This document shows positions 27,224 to 36,068 of a stretch of 64,000 bases of DNA, piece by piece; positions within the stretch are counted from its first letter, which is position 1; each line of letters begins with the position of its first letter. The stretch comes from Kaistella yonginensis (GTDB taxonomy: Bacteria; Bacteroidota; Bacteroidia; Flavobacteriales; Weeksellaceae), in the NCBI RefSeq assembly GCF_030409525.1, contig NZ_JAUFQB010000058.1, forward strand, positions 1 to 64,000, read 5' to 3'. The position numbers and the translations under genes are program-made. The notes under the pieces are model-generated. The model ran no database searches and was not told the DNA's origin. It saw only the letters and a list, made by a program, of their open reading frames with translations.

Positions 27224-27232
27224 AAAAAATAA

Positions 27233-28261
27233 ATGTCAAAAAAAGGAATTTTATTAGTGAACCTCGGGTCGCCCAAATCAACGAAAGTTGAAGATGTAAG
27301 GGAATATCTGGATGAGTTTTTAATGGATGAAAAAGTGATTGATTATCGCTGGTTTTTCCGATCACTGCTTGTACAGGGGATTATTTTAAATACGCGGCCG
27401 AAAAAATCTGCAGAAGCCTATAAAACTGTTTGGACAGAGGAAGGTTCGCCGCTCATTTTCATCACGGAGCGGATTAAAAAGAAACTGGAAAAGTTGGTGG
27501 ATGTTCCCGTAGAAATCGGAATGCGGTACGCAGAACCCAGTATTGAAACCGGAATGCGCAAGCTGACAGAACTGGGCGTTTCGGAAATCGTACTCTTCCC
27601 ACTCTATCCGCAATACGCGATGAGTACCACTGAAACGGTGGTTGAAAAGGCAGAACAGGTGCGCAAAAAACACTTCCCAAAAATTAAAATCAATTATGTT
27701 CAGCCTTTTTACAACCGCGAGATTTATATTGACTGCCTGGCAGAAAGCATCCGCGAGAAATTGCCGGAAACATTCGATGCGTTGCAGTTTTCCTATCACG
27801 GCGTGCCGGAAAGACATATTTATAAAACCGACCCTACCAACACCTGTAATTTAAACGACTGTTGTTCCCGAGACCACAATCCGAGTCATCAGTTTTGCTA
27901 TAGACATCAGTGTTTTAAGGTGACGGAGGAGGTTATTAAAAAATTGAATTTACCCAAAGAAAAAGTGTTGGTCACTTTTCAATCCCGTTTGGGAAATGAC
28001 AAGTGGATGGAACCTTACACGGATGAAACTCTAGAAAATTTAGGCAAAAAAGGAATTAAAAATCTGGCCATTGTTTGTCCGGCATTTGTATCTGATTGTT
28101 TAGAAACTTTAGAAGAAATTTCAGTAGAAGGCAAAGAACAGTTTATGCATGGTGGCGGCGAAGTTTACAATTATATTCCTTGCTTGAATGATGAAGACCG
28201 CTGGATCGAAGTGGTGAAAACCTTGTGTGAGGAAAGACTGCAAGAATTTTACATGGTTTAA
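27233..28261 (+). CDS. hemH: Ferrochelatase
   Basis: The 342-residue enzyme inserts Fe(II) into protoporphyrin IX. Seen are KGILLVNLGSP at the N-terminus, the active-site FSYHGVPERH (metal-binding His), TFQSRLGNDKWMEPYTD and the CPAFVSDCLETLEEI motif with its conserved Glu. After the His motif is a cysteine-rich segment (TCNLNDCC, then FCYRHQC) with five cysteines, absent from E. coli and Bacillus enzymes as I know them. It may bind an Fe-S cluster. The gene sits directly after repeat copy A and ends at a bidirectional hairpin. Confidence 0.94.
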   Translation: MSKKGILLVNLGSPKSTKVEDVREYLDEFLMDEKVIDYRWFFRSLLVQGIILNTRPKKSAEAYKTVWTEEGSPLIFITERIKKKLEKLVDVPVEIGMRYAEPSIETGMRKLTELGVSEIVLFPLYPQYAMSTTETVVEKAEQVRKKHFPKIKINYVQPFYNREIYIDCLAESIREKLPETFDALQFSYHGVPERHIYKTDPTNTCNLNDCCSRDHNPSHQFCYRHQCFKVTEEVIKKLNLPKEKVLVTFQSRLGNDKWMEPYTDETLENLGKKGIKNLAIVCPAFVSDCLETLEEISVEGKEQFMHGGGEVYNYIPCLNDEDRWIEVVKTLCEERLQEFYMV

Positions 28262-28267
28262 CATTAT

Positions 28268-28300
28268 AAACCTTCAAGGTTTTAGAAACCTTGAAGGTTT
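28268..28300. terminator. Bidirectional hairpin between hemH and the DUF5103 gene
   Basis: AAACCTTCAAGGTTT (28268-28282) and its perfect reverse complement (28286-28300) flank a TAG loop, giving a 15-bp stem between two convergent genes. A role as a two-way terminator is inferred; there is no long T tract on either side. Confidence 0.6.
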
Positions 28301-28316
28301 GAATTCTTCTTTCAAT

Positions 28317-29528
28317 TTATCTTACAGGCATCCTAAATTCGCCATATCCCAATAAACCATCATAACTTCTGCCGAAAGGTTGATAATATAAGAAGGCCTG
28401 ATACAGGTTTTCGGTCTGCCAGAAATTACCGTTGATTTCGCCTAGATTAAGTGATCCATCTGGATTTTTGGTGGCTAAAATATAGTTATAAAATCCCTGT
28501 TTCAAATAAATTTTTGCGATGTACTTTTTTAGGGTTTCATCGTAGATCATCTGGTTTTCTTTGCTGGCTTTAAAATCATTAAAACCACCCACCACATAAA
28601 TATCTTTATCGGTTTTTTCTGAATCTAAGGCGAAATAAACCCAGGAATAATCTGCTTCACGTTCTGCATTTCTTTCGATTCCCAAATCATTTCTGCGGAA
28701 ATAAAAAGCACCATTTACATCGGGTTGGTATTGATAATTCATCGGAAAAGCCCAAACCGAATGCAGATAAGTATAATTAATCCCATCAATATTTTCTGCC
28801 TGTGCAACCATATCAAAAGGCTGATCCATATTTTTATTATCGAAATAATAAAACTCATTATTACCCGGAAAAGCCAAATTCATTTGTTGAAAAAGAATTT
28901 TATTACCCAATGTAGAACTTTGTTTTTGGTTATAAACCCCTAAATCCCAGTTGTTATTTTGAATCACATTCAAAGTCAATGAATTGAGATTTGAACTCAT
29001 CGTGGGACCATTGCCAATCGCCTGTACTTCTACCCTTTGGTTGATTTTAGGATTTCTTGCATCAGCTGTTCGGGAAATATTTAGTGCAACATCAGCACCG
29101 GCTTCTACCACACAAAATCGTTTCGTAAAAAGTGGTTTGCTTGGAGAATCCTGATAGATTACCAACTCGAAATTTCCTGAAATTTTAGGCTGAATTTTGT
29201 CATTGGGAAAAGTTAAGGTATAGTTGGTGTAAGCTTGCAGGGTATTAAATGAGTATTGAAACTGATCGATCATCCCGTTTAAACTGCCATTGGCAAATTC
29301 TGTAAAAAATAAGTTATCCTCCTGCCAATTTCTATCGAAATGTTTTAAAGTATAGCGATAGATCGTACTCGAATTCGACAAATCATCGAAACGCAAAATC
29401 AACTGTTCATTAAATCCAATCACCGGTGTTTCATCGTTGGTTTGTGGATTGAACAATTGTACGCTGCGAATATCCTGCGCATAGAAATAGGCGCTGACTA
29501 AAATCAGGAAGGTTTGTAAATATTTCAT
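28317..29528 (-). CDS. DUF5103 / type IX secretion plug protein
   Basis: The protein has 403 residues with a short signal peptide (TFLILVSAYFYAQ) and beta-rich body. Segments such as RSVQLFNPQTNDETPVIGF, LILRFDDLSNSS, FERTRAD-like NISRTADARNPKINQ, and the C-terminal YQPFGRSYDGLLGYGE match the Bacteroidota DUF5103 family, which includes the Plug protein that closes the SprA translocon of T9SS. With the PorP/SprF-like protein and sorting-domain hydrolase it indicates an active T9SS. It converges with hemH. Confidence 0.85.
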   Translation of the reverse strand: MKYLQTFLILVSAYFYAQDIRSVQLFNPQTNDETPVIGFNEQLILRFDDLSNSSTIYRYTLKHFDRNWQEDNLFFTEFANGSLNGMIDQFQYSFNTLQAYTNYTLTFPNDKIQPKISGNFELVIYQDSPSKPLFTKRFCVVEAGADVALNISRTADARNPKINQRVEVQAIGNGPTMSSNLNSLTLNVIQNNNWDLGVYNQKQSSTLGNKILFQQMNLAFPGNNEFYYFDNKNMDQPFDMVAQAENIDGINYTYLHSVWAFPMNYQYQPDVNGAFYFRRNDLGIERNAEREADYSWVYFALDSEKTDKDIYVVGGFNDFKASKENQMIYDETLKKYIAKIYLKQGFYNYILATKNPDGSLNLGEINGNFWQTENLYQAFLYYQPFGRSYDGLLGYGEFRMPVR

Positions 29529-29602
29529 TGAGACGAAGATAACAATTTTTAGCGAGGTGATATTCTAATGATGTGCTGATGTGCTGAGGCTGTGATTATG
29601 AA

Positions 29603-29637
29603 AAACCCTTTCAGTCTTTAGAAGACCGAAAGGGTTT
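29603..29637 (-). terminator. ribB terminator
   Basis: AAACCCTTTC-A-GTCTT pairs with AAGAC-C-GAAAGGGTTT around TAG, a 15-bp stem with one mismatch. On the minus strand the stem is followed by TT beyond GGGTTT, giving a T5 run, in the right orientation for ribB. Confidence 0.65.
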
Positions 29638-29677
29638 ACCGTTGGCAAAAAAAAATGCCCGAAATATTTATTGCCCT

Positions 29678-29709
29678 ACTTGGCTCTTTTATCTTTTCAC
29701 TTGGCTCTT
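29678..29709. repeat. 21-bp-period repeat, copy 2
   Basis: ACTTGGCTCTT occurs at 29678 and again at 29699, a 21-bp period with TTATCTTTTC between, directly before the ribB stop codon. It matches the units at 17465 and 42913. Confidence 0.7.
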
Positions 29710-29710
29710 G

Positions 29711-30832
29711 CTACAACTCAACCATTTCCATCACTTCCACATCATAGCCGCCCACCAAGGGTTTTTGATTGATATTCTGAGAAATTACACGGAATTTATT
29801 AATGCCTAAATTTTTTAAAATCTGGGTTCCAATCCCATAATCATGGAAATTTGAAGCCAAAGTCGGTCGTTTTTCCTGACCATCCTGGAAATCCAAAAAC
29901 TGTTGCAATTTTCGCATGGTATTTTCAGAGTTCGACACATTATTAATGAAAATGATAGCGCCTTTACCCTCATCGTTGATCATTCTAGTCACTTTTTCAA
30001 GCAATGGTTTTTCACCAGTCGTCAATCTGCTCAACACATCAAAATAAGAATTAGACGCTTGAACCCGAACTAAAATCGGTTCATTTTCGGACCATTTCCC
30101 TTTGGTTAATGCGAAATGAATTTGATCGGTACTTGTTTCTTTAAAAGCGAAAAAATCAAATTCACCGTAATGTGTTTTTACTTTTCGTTCTTCCAAACGC
30201 TCGATCAAATCGCCTTTTCTCAACTGGTATTCAATTAAATCTTCAATAGAAACCAATTTCAAATCATGCTTTTTCGCCAATTCATATAATTCGGGCAGTC
30301 GCGCCATCGAACCGTCATCATTCATAATTTCGCAAATAACACCACCTTCCTGCAAACCAGCTAACTTGGTTAAATCAATCGCAGCTTCGGTATGACCAGC
30401 TCTTTTCAAAACGCCACCTTTCTTCGCCCTCAAGGGGAAAATATGACCTGGACGCATAAAATCAGCCGGCTTGGTATTTTCATCCATCAATGCCAAAATC
30501 GTTTTGCTTCGGTCACTGGCAGAGATTCCTGTAGAAACACCTTCGCCCAACAAGTCGACTGATACGGTGAAGGCGGTTTCCTTTGGATCGCTGCTTCGTG
30601 TCACCATAATATCCAGACCGAGTTCATCACAACGCTTTTCAGGCAGTGGCGTACAAATCAACCCACGACCGTGGATGGTCATAAAATTAATGATTTCGGG
30701 CGTCGTTAATTCTGCCGCAGATAGAAAATCTCCTTCATTTTCCCGGTTTTCATCATCCACAACGATGATAATTTTTCCGTTTTTTAAATCCTCAATCGCT
30801 TCAGGAATGGTATTAAGTTGAATATCTGACAT
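29711..30832 (-). CDS. ribB: 3,4-dihydroxy-2-butanone-4-phosphate synthase with degenerate GTP cyclohydrolase II domain
   Basis: The protein has about 373 residues from the Met at 30832 (MSDIQLN). The N-terminal domain (about 1-205) is a complete RibB with the acidic DDENRENEGDF motif, GRGLICTPL and the HTEAAIDL segment; it makes the four-carbon riboflavin precursor. The C-terminal part (about 210-373) aligns with RibA by overall pattern but lacks the zinc-binding Cys cluster (CxxGDxxxSxxCDC); at that place it reads SNSYFDVLSRLTTGEK. So cyclohydrolase activity is unlikely and a separate ribA is expected elsewhere. It has its own box and terminator. Confidence 0.92.
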   Translation of the reverse strand: MSDIQLNTIPEAIEDLKNGKIIIVVDDENRENEGDFLSAAELTTPEIINFMTIHGRGLICTPLPEKRCDELGLDIMVTRSSDPKETAFTVSVDLLGEGVSTGISASDRSKTILALMDENTKPADFMRPGHIFPLRAKKGGVLKRAGHTEAAIDLTKLAGLQEGGVICEIMNDDGSMARLPELYELAKKHDLKLVSIEDLIEYQLRKGDLIERLEERKVKTHYGEFDFFAFKETSTDQIHFALTKGKWSENEPILVRVQASNSYFDVLSRLTTGEKPLLEKVTRMINDEGKGAIIFINNVSNSENTMRKLQQFLDFQDGQEKRPTLASNFHDYGIGTQILKNLGINKFRVISQNINQKPLVGGYDVEVMEMVEL

Positions 30833-30850
30833 TTTACTTTTAGATTTTTG

Positions 30851-30858
30851 CAAAGATA
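30851..30858 (-). promoter_or_regulatory. -7 box of ribB
   Basis: The minus strand reads TATCTTTG (TAnnTTTG) 18 nt before the preferred start codon. The longer start at 30853 would overlap the box and is therefore rejected. Confidence 0.5.
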
Positions 30859-30885
30859 CTTAGATTTATGGCAACCGACAATTCT

Positions 30886-31024
30886 TATTTGGGCGTCTGT
30901 TTCCGTCTTCCACTCCCGCTTTTTTTGTTGCGAGCAAAGCGAAGCAATGCGCTGAAAAATATCAAAATCGCAATAATAAAAAAGAGCTTCGTTCAAGCCG
31001 GGACGCAATTTCGGGACGCAATTT
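30886..31024. repeat. Dispersed structured element, copy B
   Basis: Read on the minus strand it has the same ends as copies A and C (GGCTTGAACGAAGCTCTTTT at one end, AAAAAGCGGGAGTGGAAGAC and CGCCCAAATA at the other). Its centre is the longest and contains TTGCGA and TCGCAA, which pair inside the T/A arms. The 5' end carries a 13-bp tandem duplication (CGGGACGCAATTT at 30999 and 31012). It lies between the LLM gene and ribB. Confidence 0.7.
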
Positions 31025-31061
31025 GGTGTTTTTTTTAAATTTAGGAATTCGCAGTAATTGA

Positions 31062-32063
31062 TTAAGCATTCAAATCATCAGCAGCTTCCCTAATAATTTC
31101 GTACGATTGTAATCTTGCCTGATGCTCATAAATATGCGATGTAATCATCAATTCATCCACTTGGAATCTTTTTTGAAATTCTGAAATTTGGTTTTTCACC
31201 GTTTCTTTGCCACCGATAAAACTGTATTTAAGCATTTGGGTTACGTGCGTCTTTTCCATCTGATTCCAGATTTCGTCCATATTATTTAGAGGTGGAGCAT
31301 ACGGTTTTCTGTCATTTCTTATCAAATTAACAAACGCTTGGTACAGAGTGGTTGCGCGTTTTTTCGCCTCATCATCGGTATTCGCTGCAATTCCGTTGAC
31401 ACACGCAATGGTGTACGGTTCAGGAAATTCTGCGCTGGGTTTATAATTTTGGTGGTAAATTTCAAAAGCGGTTTCCATCATTTGGGGTGCAAAATGTCCC
31501 GCAAAAGCATAAGGCAAACCCAGTTCTGCAGCCAGCCAAGCACTATCGGTACTGGATCCCAAAATATATATCGGGATATCACAACCTTCACCCGGAATCG
31601 CGCGAACCAAACTACCAGAATTTTCAACCGAAAAATACTGTTGCAATTCCTGAATCTGCTGCGGAAAATGTTGATTAATATTCATCGGGTTTCTTCCCAG
31701 AGCTTTTGCAGTTAAGCCGTCAGTGCCAGGTGCTCTGCCGACGCCCAAATCAATTCGGCCCGGAAATAAACTTTCCAGCGTGCCGAACTGCTCGGCAATG
31801 ACCAAGGAGCTGTGATTGGGCAACATAATGCCACCAGAACCCACCCTGATTTTTTGCGTTCCGTTCGCAATAAATCCAATTAAGACTGAAGTTGCAGAAC
31901 TTGCAATACTGGCCATGTTATGATGTTCGGCCAGCCAAAATCTTTTATAACCCAATTTCTCGGCAGCTCTTGCTAAATCTAAACTGTCGTTAAAAGTATC
32001 TTGAATGGTTTTATTTTGTTTAACTGGCGCTAAATCCAGTACGGAAATTTCGAATTTTTTCAT
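31062..32063 (-). CDS. LLM class flavin-dependent oxidoreductase
   Basis: The 333-residue protein is a bacterial luciferase-like TIM barrel that uses reduced flavin. Seen are SVLDLAPV at the N-terminus, [56 protein letters not shown] and [26 protein letters not shown]. These match the YhbW-type subgroup (MsnO8 family), whose substrates are mostly unknown. It is monocistronic; repeat copy B lies just downstream. Confidence 0.9.
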   Translation of the reverse strand: MKKFEISVLDLAPVKQNKTIQDTFNDSLDLARAAEKLGYKRFWLAEHHNMASIASSATSVLIGFIANGTQKIRVGSGGIMLPNHSSLVIAEQFGTLESLFPGRIDLGVGRAPGTDGLTAKALGRNPMNINQHFPQQIQELQQYFSVENSGSLVRAIPGEGCDIPIYILGSSTDSAWLAAELGLPYAFAGHFAPQMMETAFEIYHQNYKPSAEFPEPYTIACVNGIAANTDDEAKKRATTLYQAFVNLIRNDRKPYAPPLNNMDEIWNQMEKTHVTQMLKYSFIGGKETVKNQISEFQKRFQVDELMITSHIYEHQARLQSYEIIREAADDLNA

Positions 32064-32218
32064 TGCGATAAGATAAGGAATACAATTAAATTTAACTAAA
32101 AAAATGTTTAAAGAAACAAATTATTTTACAGATTAGAGAAAATAACTAAAGTGCTAAAAATTTTTCTATGCACTTATCCAAATTTTATGCAAATTTGCGT
32201 TTCAATGAAAACAGTCCT

Positions 32219-33595
32219 ATGCGAAACTTGATTTTTCTGATCATTCTTCTTTTTAGCCGGAATCTATCCTCTCAGCAAATTAGTGAATATTCTTCGGTAC
32301 CTCTTCTTAACTTCCCCAAAATTAAATCATCGATTACGATGCCAGTGAAAATCCCGCTGTCGGAAATCGGGAATATGATTAATAATTCGGTACCAACCCT
32401 CATTTTTCAAGATGATTCTTTTACCGATAACAACAACGATCAGTTCAAAGTAAAAGTCTGGAAAACCCGACCAATTCGTCTTGTTGGCGGCACCAAACAA
32501 AATCTTCTCATCGAAGTTCCGTTAAAAATATGGGTTGAAAAAGGAATCGGAACTTTTGGGTTCTACAATTATCAGAATACCACTTTTGAGACGGTGATGT
32601 ATTTTAACACCCAACTCACCTTTAATAATAATTGGACGATGGTCACCAAAACCGAACCAATGGGTTATAAATGGGTTACAAAACCGGTTCTCGATTATGG
32701 CAGAATTAAAGTCCCAATTACCACTTTGATCGAATCAAGTTTGAAAAAACAGCAAGCCGACTTTTCAAAAACCATCGATGAAATGATGCTGGAACAACTT
32801 AATTTTCAGCAATATGCCATTATGGCCTGGAATCAATTCTCAGAACCATTTGAAGTTTCAGAAGAATATAAAACATGGTTAAAAATCACACCCATCAGCG
32901 TCAATATTACACCCCTCATCTTCTACGGAAATCGTATTGATGCCAATATTGGAATCGACACGTATTCAGAAACGTTTACGGGAAGAAAACCAGCCAGTTC
33001 ACCTTTAATTAAAACCATTGCAAATTTCAATTCGGTTCAGCAGCTTCCTAATAATTTTATCTTACAAACGACCGTTAATATTCCGTTTACAGAAGCGACT
33101 GCTATTGCCGAGAAAACATTTTTAGGAAAAGAATTCGACTTTCGAGAAGGAAAATCTAAAGTGAAAATAACATCCATTAAAGTCTATGGTGAAAAGGACA
33201 GGATTATGATTGAAGCCGCCACAGAAGGAGCCATCGAAGGAACTTCTTTCATCAGCGGAATCCCTGTTTACGATGAGATGAAAAGAAAAATCGTTTTATC
33301 TGACACGCAGTTCAAATTAAAAACGAAAAACATTTTATACAAAACCGCAACATTTTTATTTCAAGGCAAAATTGTAAAAATGATTGAAGATGAATACGGA
33401 ATTCCGACCGCAGAACTAGAGGATTCATCTAAAAAAAGTATTGAAGAAACTTTTAACAAAGAATACTACAAAGGATTGAAAATGAATGGAAAGGTATTTA
33501 AACTGAAACCCTCACAAATTATTTTAAACCCTGTTGGCATTACCGCAATCATCGATACGCAAGCCCAGTTAGAGCTTTCTGTAAAGGGTTTGTAA
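32219..33595 (+). CDS. DUF4403 family secreted protein
   Basis: From the Met at 32219 (MRNLIFLIILLFSRNLSSQ) the protein has 458 residues with a signal peptide. The upstream Met at 32168 would add a hydrophilic leader and lies upstream of a CAAATTTG box-like sequence, so it is less likely. The body shows the repeated beta-strand and amphipathic pattern of DUF4403, a TULIP-like lipid-binding family: SSITMPVKIPLSEIGNMIN and YFNTQLTFNNNWTMVTK. Its role is unknown; envelope lipid handling is a guess. It is followed at 30 bp by an RDD gene. Confidence 0.8.
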   Translation: MRNLIFLIILLFSRNLSSQQISEYSSVPLLNFPKIKSSITMPVKIPLSEIGNMINNSVPTLIFQDDSFTDNNNDQFKVKVWKTRPIRLVGGTKQNLLIEVPLKIWVEKGIGTFGFYNYQNTTFETVMYFNTQLTFNNNWTMVTKTEPMGYKWVTKPVLDYGRIKVPITTLIESSLKKQQADFSKTIDEMMLEQLNFQQYAIMAWNQFSEPFEVSEEYKTWLKITPISVNITPLIFYGNRIDANIGIDTYSETFTGRKPASSPLIKTIANFNSVQQLPNNFILQTTVNIPFTEATAIAEKTFLGKEFDFREGKSKVKITSIKVYGEKDRIMIEAATEGAIEGTSFISGIPVYDEMKRKIVLSDTQFKLKTKNILYKTATFLFQGKIVKMIEDEYGIPTAELEDSSKKSIEETFNKEYYKGLKMNGKVFKLKPSQIILNPVGITAIIDTQAQLELSVKGL

Positions 33596-33625
33596 CACCT
33601 TAATAAAATAAATAAACAAGTAAAT

Positions 33626-34135
33626 ATGGCTAGAGTTTTACAAGTGGTTGAGCGAAACAAAGCAGATAAAGGATACCGTTTTCTCAACTACATTATTGAT
33701 TTCGGTTTTACACTCCTTGTGATGTGGTTTCTCATTTTGGTATTTGTGGTGGTAAAATACTTGATTACTGGCGCCGATATAGAGGAATCTGCGGATGAAA
33801 TTGCAAATTTAGACCCCTTAATCGATCGAATAGGAACACTTTTGATGTATGCGTTCATTATGTTTGTAACAGAAAAAATAAGTAACGGACGCAGTTTGGG
33901 AAAATTAATCACCGGTACAAAAGTGGTAAAAATCGATGGCAGTGCGCTGACCACTGATGATTTATTAAAAAGAAATTTTTCTCGTGCGGTACCATTTGAC
34001 CAACTTTCTTTTTTCGGCAATAATGGATGGCACGACAACTGGTCGGATACACGAGTGGTTAAATTAAAAGCATATGAACTCGCCCGAAATATGCAGAATG
34101 ACCTTGAAAGTTTGGGTGTAAAAGAAAAACTTTAA
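33626..34135 (+). CDS. RDD family membrane protein
   Basis: This 169-residue protein has the RDD domain: an N-terminal RFLNYIIDFGFTLL (the Arg-x-x-Asp pattern), a second helix LLMYAFIMFVTEKIS, and NGRSLGKLITGTKVVKIDG, the conserved Gly-Lys segment after it. Function is unknown; some RDD proteins act in ion or osmolyte transport. It is probably co-transcribed with the DUF4403 gene. The C-terminus is soluble and charged. Confidence 0.85.
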   Translation: MARVLQVVERNKADKGYRFLNYIIDFGFTLLVMWFLILVFVVVKYLITGADIEESADEIANLDPLIDRIGTLLMYAFIMFVTEKISNGRSLGKLITGTKVVKIDGSALTTDDLLKRNFSRAVPFDQLSFFGNNGWHDNWSDTRVVKLKAYELARNMQNDLESLGVKEKL

Positions 34136-34164
34136 TTTTATTTTTTCTGAAAAATAAAAAGTCC

Positions 34165-34172
34165 TATATTTG
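34165..34172 (+). promoter_or_regulatory. -7 box of tRNA-Cys
   Basis: TATATTTG followed by CAAA is a perfect TAnnTTTG match, 11 nt before the tRNA 5' end. Confidence 0.6.
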
Positions 34173-34183
34173 CAAACCCAAAT

Positions 34184-34254
34184 GGTTCTTTGGCCGAGTG
34201 GTTAGGCAGTGGTCTGCAACACCATCTACAGCGGTTCGAATCCGCTAGGAACCT
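34184..34254 (+). tRNA. tRNA-Cys (anticodon GCA)
   Basis: The cloverleaf folds fully: acceptor arms GGTTCTT and AGGAACC (one G-T), D stem GCC/GGC with loop GAGTGGTTA, anticodon stem GTGGT/ACCAT with loop CTGCAAC (anticodon GCA), a four-base variable loop and T stem AGCGG/CCGCT with loop TTCGAAT. Length is 71 nt. The 3' CCA is not encoded, so it must be added by the nucleotidyltransferase. Confidence 0.97.
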
Positions 34255-34256
34255 CT

Positions 34257-34296
34257 AAAACCCTATTAATCTGTTCATAAGATTTTTAGGGTTTTT
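34257..34296 (+). terminator. Terminator of tRNA-Cys
   Basis: AAAACCCTA pairs with TAGGGTTTT across a 21-nt loop, giving a 9-bp stem followed by T and CTTT. It starts 3 bp past the tRNA. Confidence 0.6.
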
Positions 34297-34376
34297 CTTT
34301 GTAAGGCAACAAAATGGAGAACATTTGTGCCCAGCAAAGAAATTTTCGGACTATGTTATATCTTGCATTTATTCTT

Positions 34377-34384
34377 TACATTTG
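34377..34384 (+). promoter_or_regulatory. -7 box of the DUF389 gene
   Basis: TACATTTG matches TAnnTTTG, 21 nt before the start codon. Confidence 0.5.
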
Positions 34385-34405
34385 TGAACTTACTAATATT
34401 GAATA

Positions 34406-35692
34406 ATGAAGAATTATTTTAATCTTCAGATCGGGGAAGAAGAGAAAGACAAAGTGTTGGCGAATATTCAAAGCAGCATCTCCTTTTCTGGGGCAAATGT
34501 CTGGATTTTGGCGTGTGCCATCATGATTGCATCGGTCGGTTTGAATGTGAATTCCACAGCGGTAGTGATTGGTGCGATGCTTATTTCGCCCTTAATGGCA
34601 CCGATTGTAGGTGCTGGGTTCGCCTTGGCCATGTTTGATTTTACCCTTTTACGAAAGTCCTTAAAAAACCTGTTGATATCAACCTTAGTCGGTTTGATTG
34701 TATCCTTTATTTATTTCTTATTAACGCCTTTTAAGGATGCCCAATCCGAAATTCTTGCCAGAACAGCCCCGAATATTTTTGATGTCCTCATCGCGTTTTT
34801 CGGTGGTTTGGTCGGTGTAATTGCGGTAACCAGAGTAGAAAAAGGAAATCCAATTCCCGGTGTTGCGATTGCCACGGCGCTAATGCCACCACTCTGCACG
34901 GCAGGTTATGGCTTGGCAACAGGAAATTTAGCTTATTTTGGTGGAGCATTGTTTCTTTATACCATCAACTGTGTTTTCATTTGCATAGCAACCTACCTGA
35001 TTGTAAAATTGCTAAAATACCCAGCCGCAGGTTTTGTAGATGAAAAACGTGAAAAAACAGTACGAAACTGGATAACCATCATCACAGTTTTGATGATTGT
35101 GCCGAGTGTTTTTTTCGCCTATCAGTTTATTCAGCAACAGCGATTTCAGGAAAAAGTTAAATTGTACGTCCAGCAAGAATTTGAATCAAAAGGAAGTACG
35201 ATTGTTTACCAGAAAACAAATTACAATTCTCCGACCAGTTTGCGAACCATCGAATTGGCTTTTTTAAATAAGAAATTTACTGCAAAACAAATTGCCGACG
35301 AAAATAAAAAATTAGTAGGTTTGGGCTTGCCGAACACCCAATTAATTATCAGGCAAGACAGTGCATTTCTAGCAGAAGCCTCTACGAAAAACATTGCCAA
35401 CAATGAAGTTGATAATGCGCGGAGAGCACTGATTTCAGACCTTAATGCAAAATTAGAACGCTATACCTTTCAAACCGAAAATCTCTATAAAGAAGCGTCT
35501 TCGATTTTTCCGGAACTCACTTCAATTTCCATCGGTAAGCAAGAAATTTTTTCGAATACAGATTCTACGAAGGTCATCCCAATCGGTTTGTATCAAAGTG
35601 AGAAACCTATTACCAGAGAAAAACAGGAAACACTACGACAATGGCTGAAAGCAAAGTTAAAAGTAGATACCATTGAGATTTTCCGACGGTAA
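34406..35692 (+). CDS. DUF389 (TIGR00341-type) membrane protein
   Basis: The 428-residue protein has five to six N-terminal membrane helices. The DUF389 signature is seen in ASVGLNVNSTAVVIGAMLIS and PLMAPIVGAGFAL, followed by GLVGVIAVTRVEKG and PGVAIATALMPPLCTAGYG. After about residue 225 comes a soluble tail (about 200 residues) rich in Lys and Gln. The family's function is unknown. It is monocistronic after the tRNA terminator, with its own promoter box. Confidence 0.85.
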   Translation: MKNYFNLQIGEEEKDKVLANIQSSISFSGANVWILACAIMIASVGLNVNSTAVVIGAMLISPLMAPIVGAGFALAMFDFTLLRKSLKNLLISTLVGLIVSFIYFLLTPFKDAQSEILARTAPNIFDVLIAFFGGLVGVIAVTRVEKGNPIPGVAIATALMPPLCTAGYGLATGNLAYFGGALFLYTINCVFICIATYLIVKLLKYPAAGFVDEKREKTVRNWITIITVLMIVPSVFFAYQFIQQQRFQEKVKLYVQQEFESKGSTIVYQKTNYNSPTSLRTIELAFLNKKFTAKQIADENKKLVGLGLPNTQLIIRQDSAFLAEASTKNIANNEVDNARRALISDLNAKLERYTFQTENLYKEASSIFPELTSISIGKQEIFSNTDSTKVIPIGLYQSEKPITREKQETLRQWLKAKLKVDTIEIFRR

Positions 35693-36068
35693 TTTAGAGT
35701 CTATCTAAATTTAAAGTACATTGATCTGGTTAACGCATCAGTTAAATAAAATAGCTCAAATAGGAGTACCGCAGAAGGTACAGTAGTATTGTAAATCAAA
35801 AATTTTCAGCGATATGTCATATATACCGCTTGAAAAAATATAACGATTGTAACTCCTGAGTTAAATTTTAAAGGATATAAGCTTACTTAAAAACAATACG
35901 ATTTTACCCATCTCGAACAATCAACTAAAAATCTACATATCAGCGCTTTAGATATATTAAAATTTATTTAACAAATCATTAACACTAGATTGGTTTCGTT
36001 TTTGGCAGTAGTACAGTTGGAGGATTATTTAGTAATCTATTTATTAAACCGTACTAAAATTTATCGTT
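35693..36068. other. AT-rich gap upstream of the glycine-zipper lipoprotein gene
   Basis: No ORF or RNA gene is supported. No TAnnTTTG box is near the next start; TTTTTGGCAGTAG at about 36000-36012 is the only promoter-like stretch and fits no class I can defend. The gap is long for this genome, so a long 5' leader is possible. Confidence 0.4.

Noticed and set aside
27386-27817. 143-residue minus-strand frame inside hemH
   Set aside because: It is antisense to ferrochelatase, which has all motifs; no independent start context or promoter.
36000-36025. Possible sigma-54-like promoter (TTGGCA...TTGGA)
   Set aside because: The GG-N10-GC spacing is not met and no enhancer-binding regulator is nearby.
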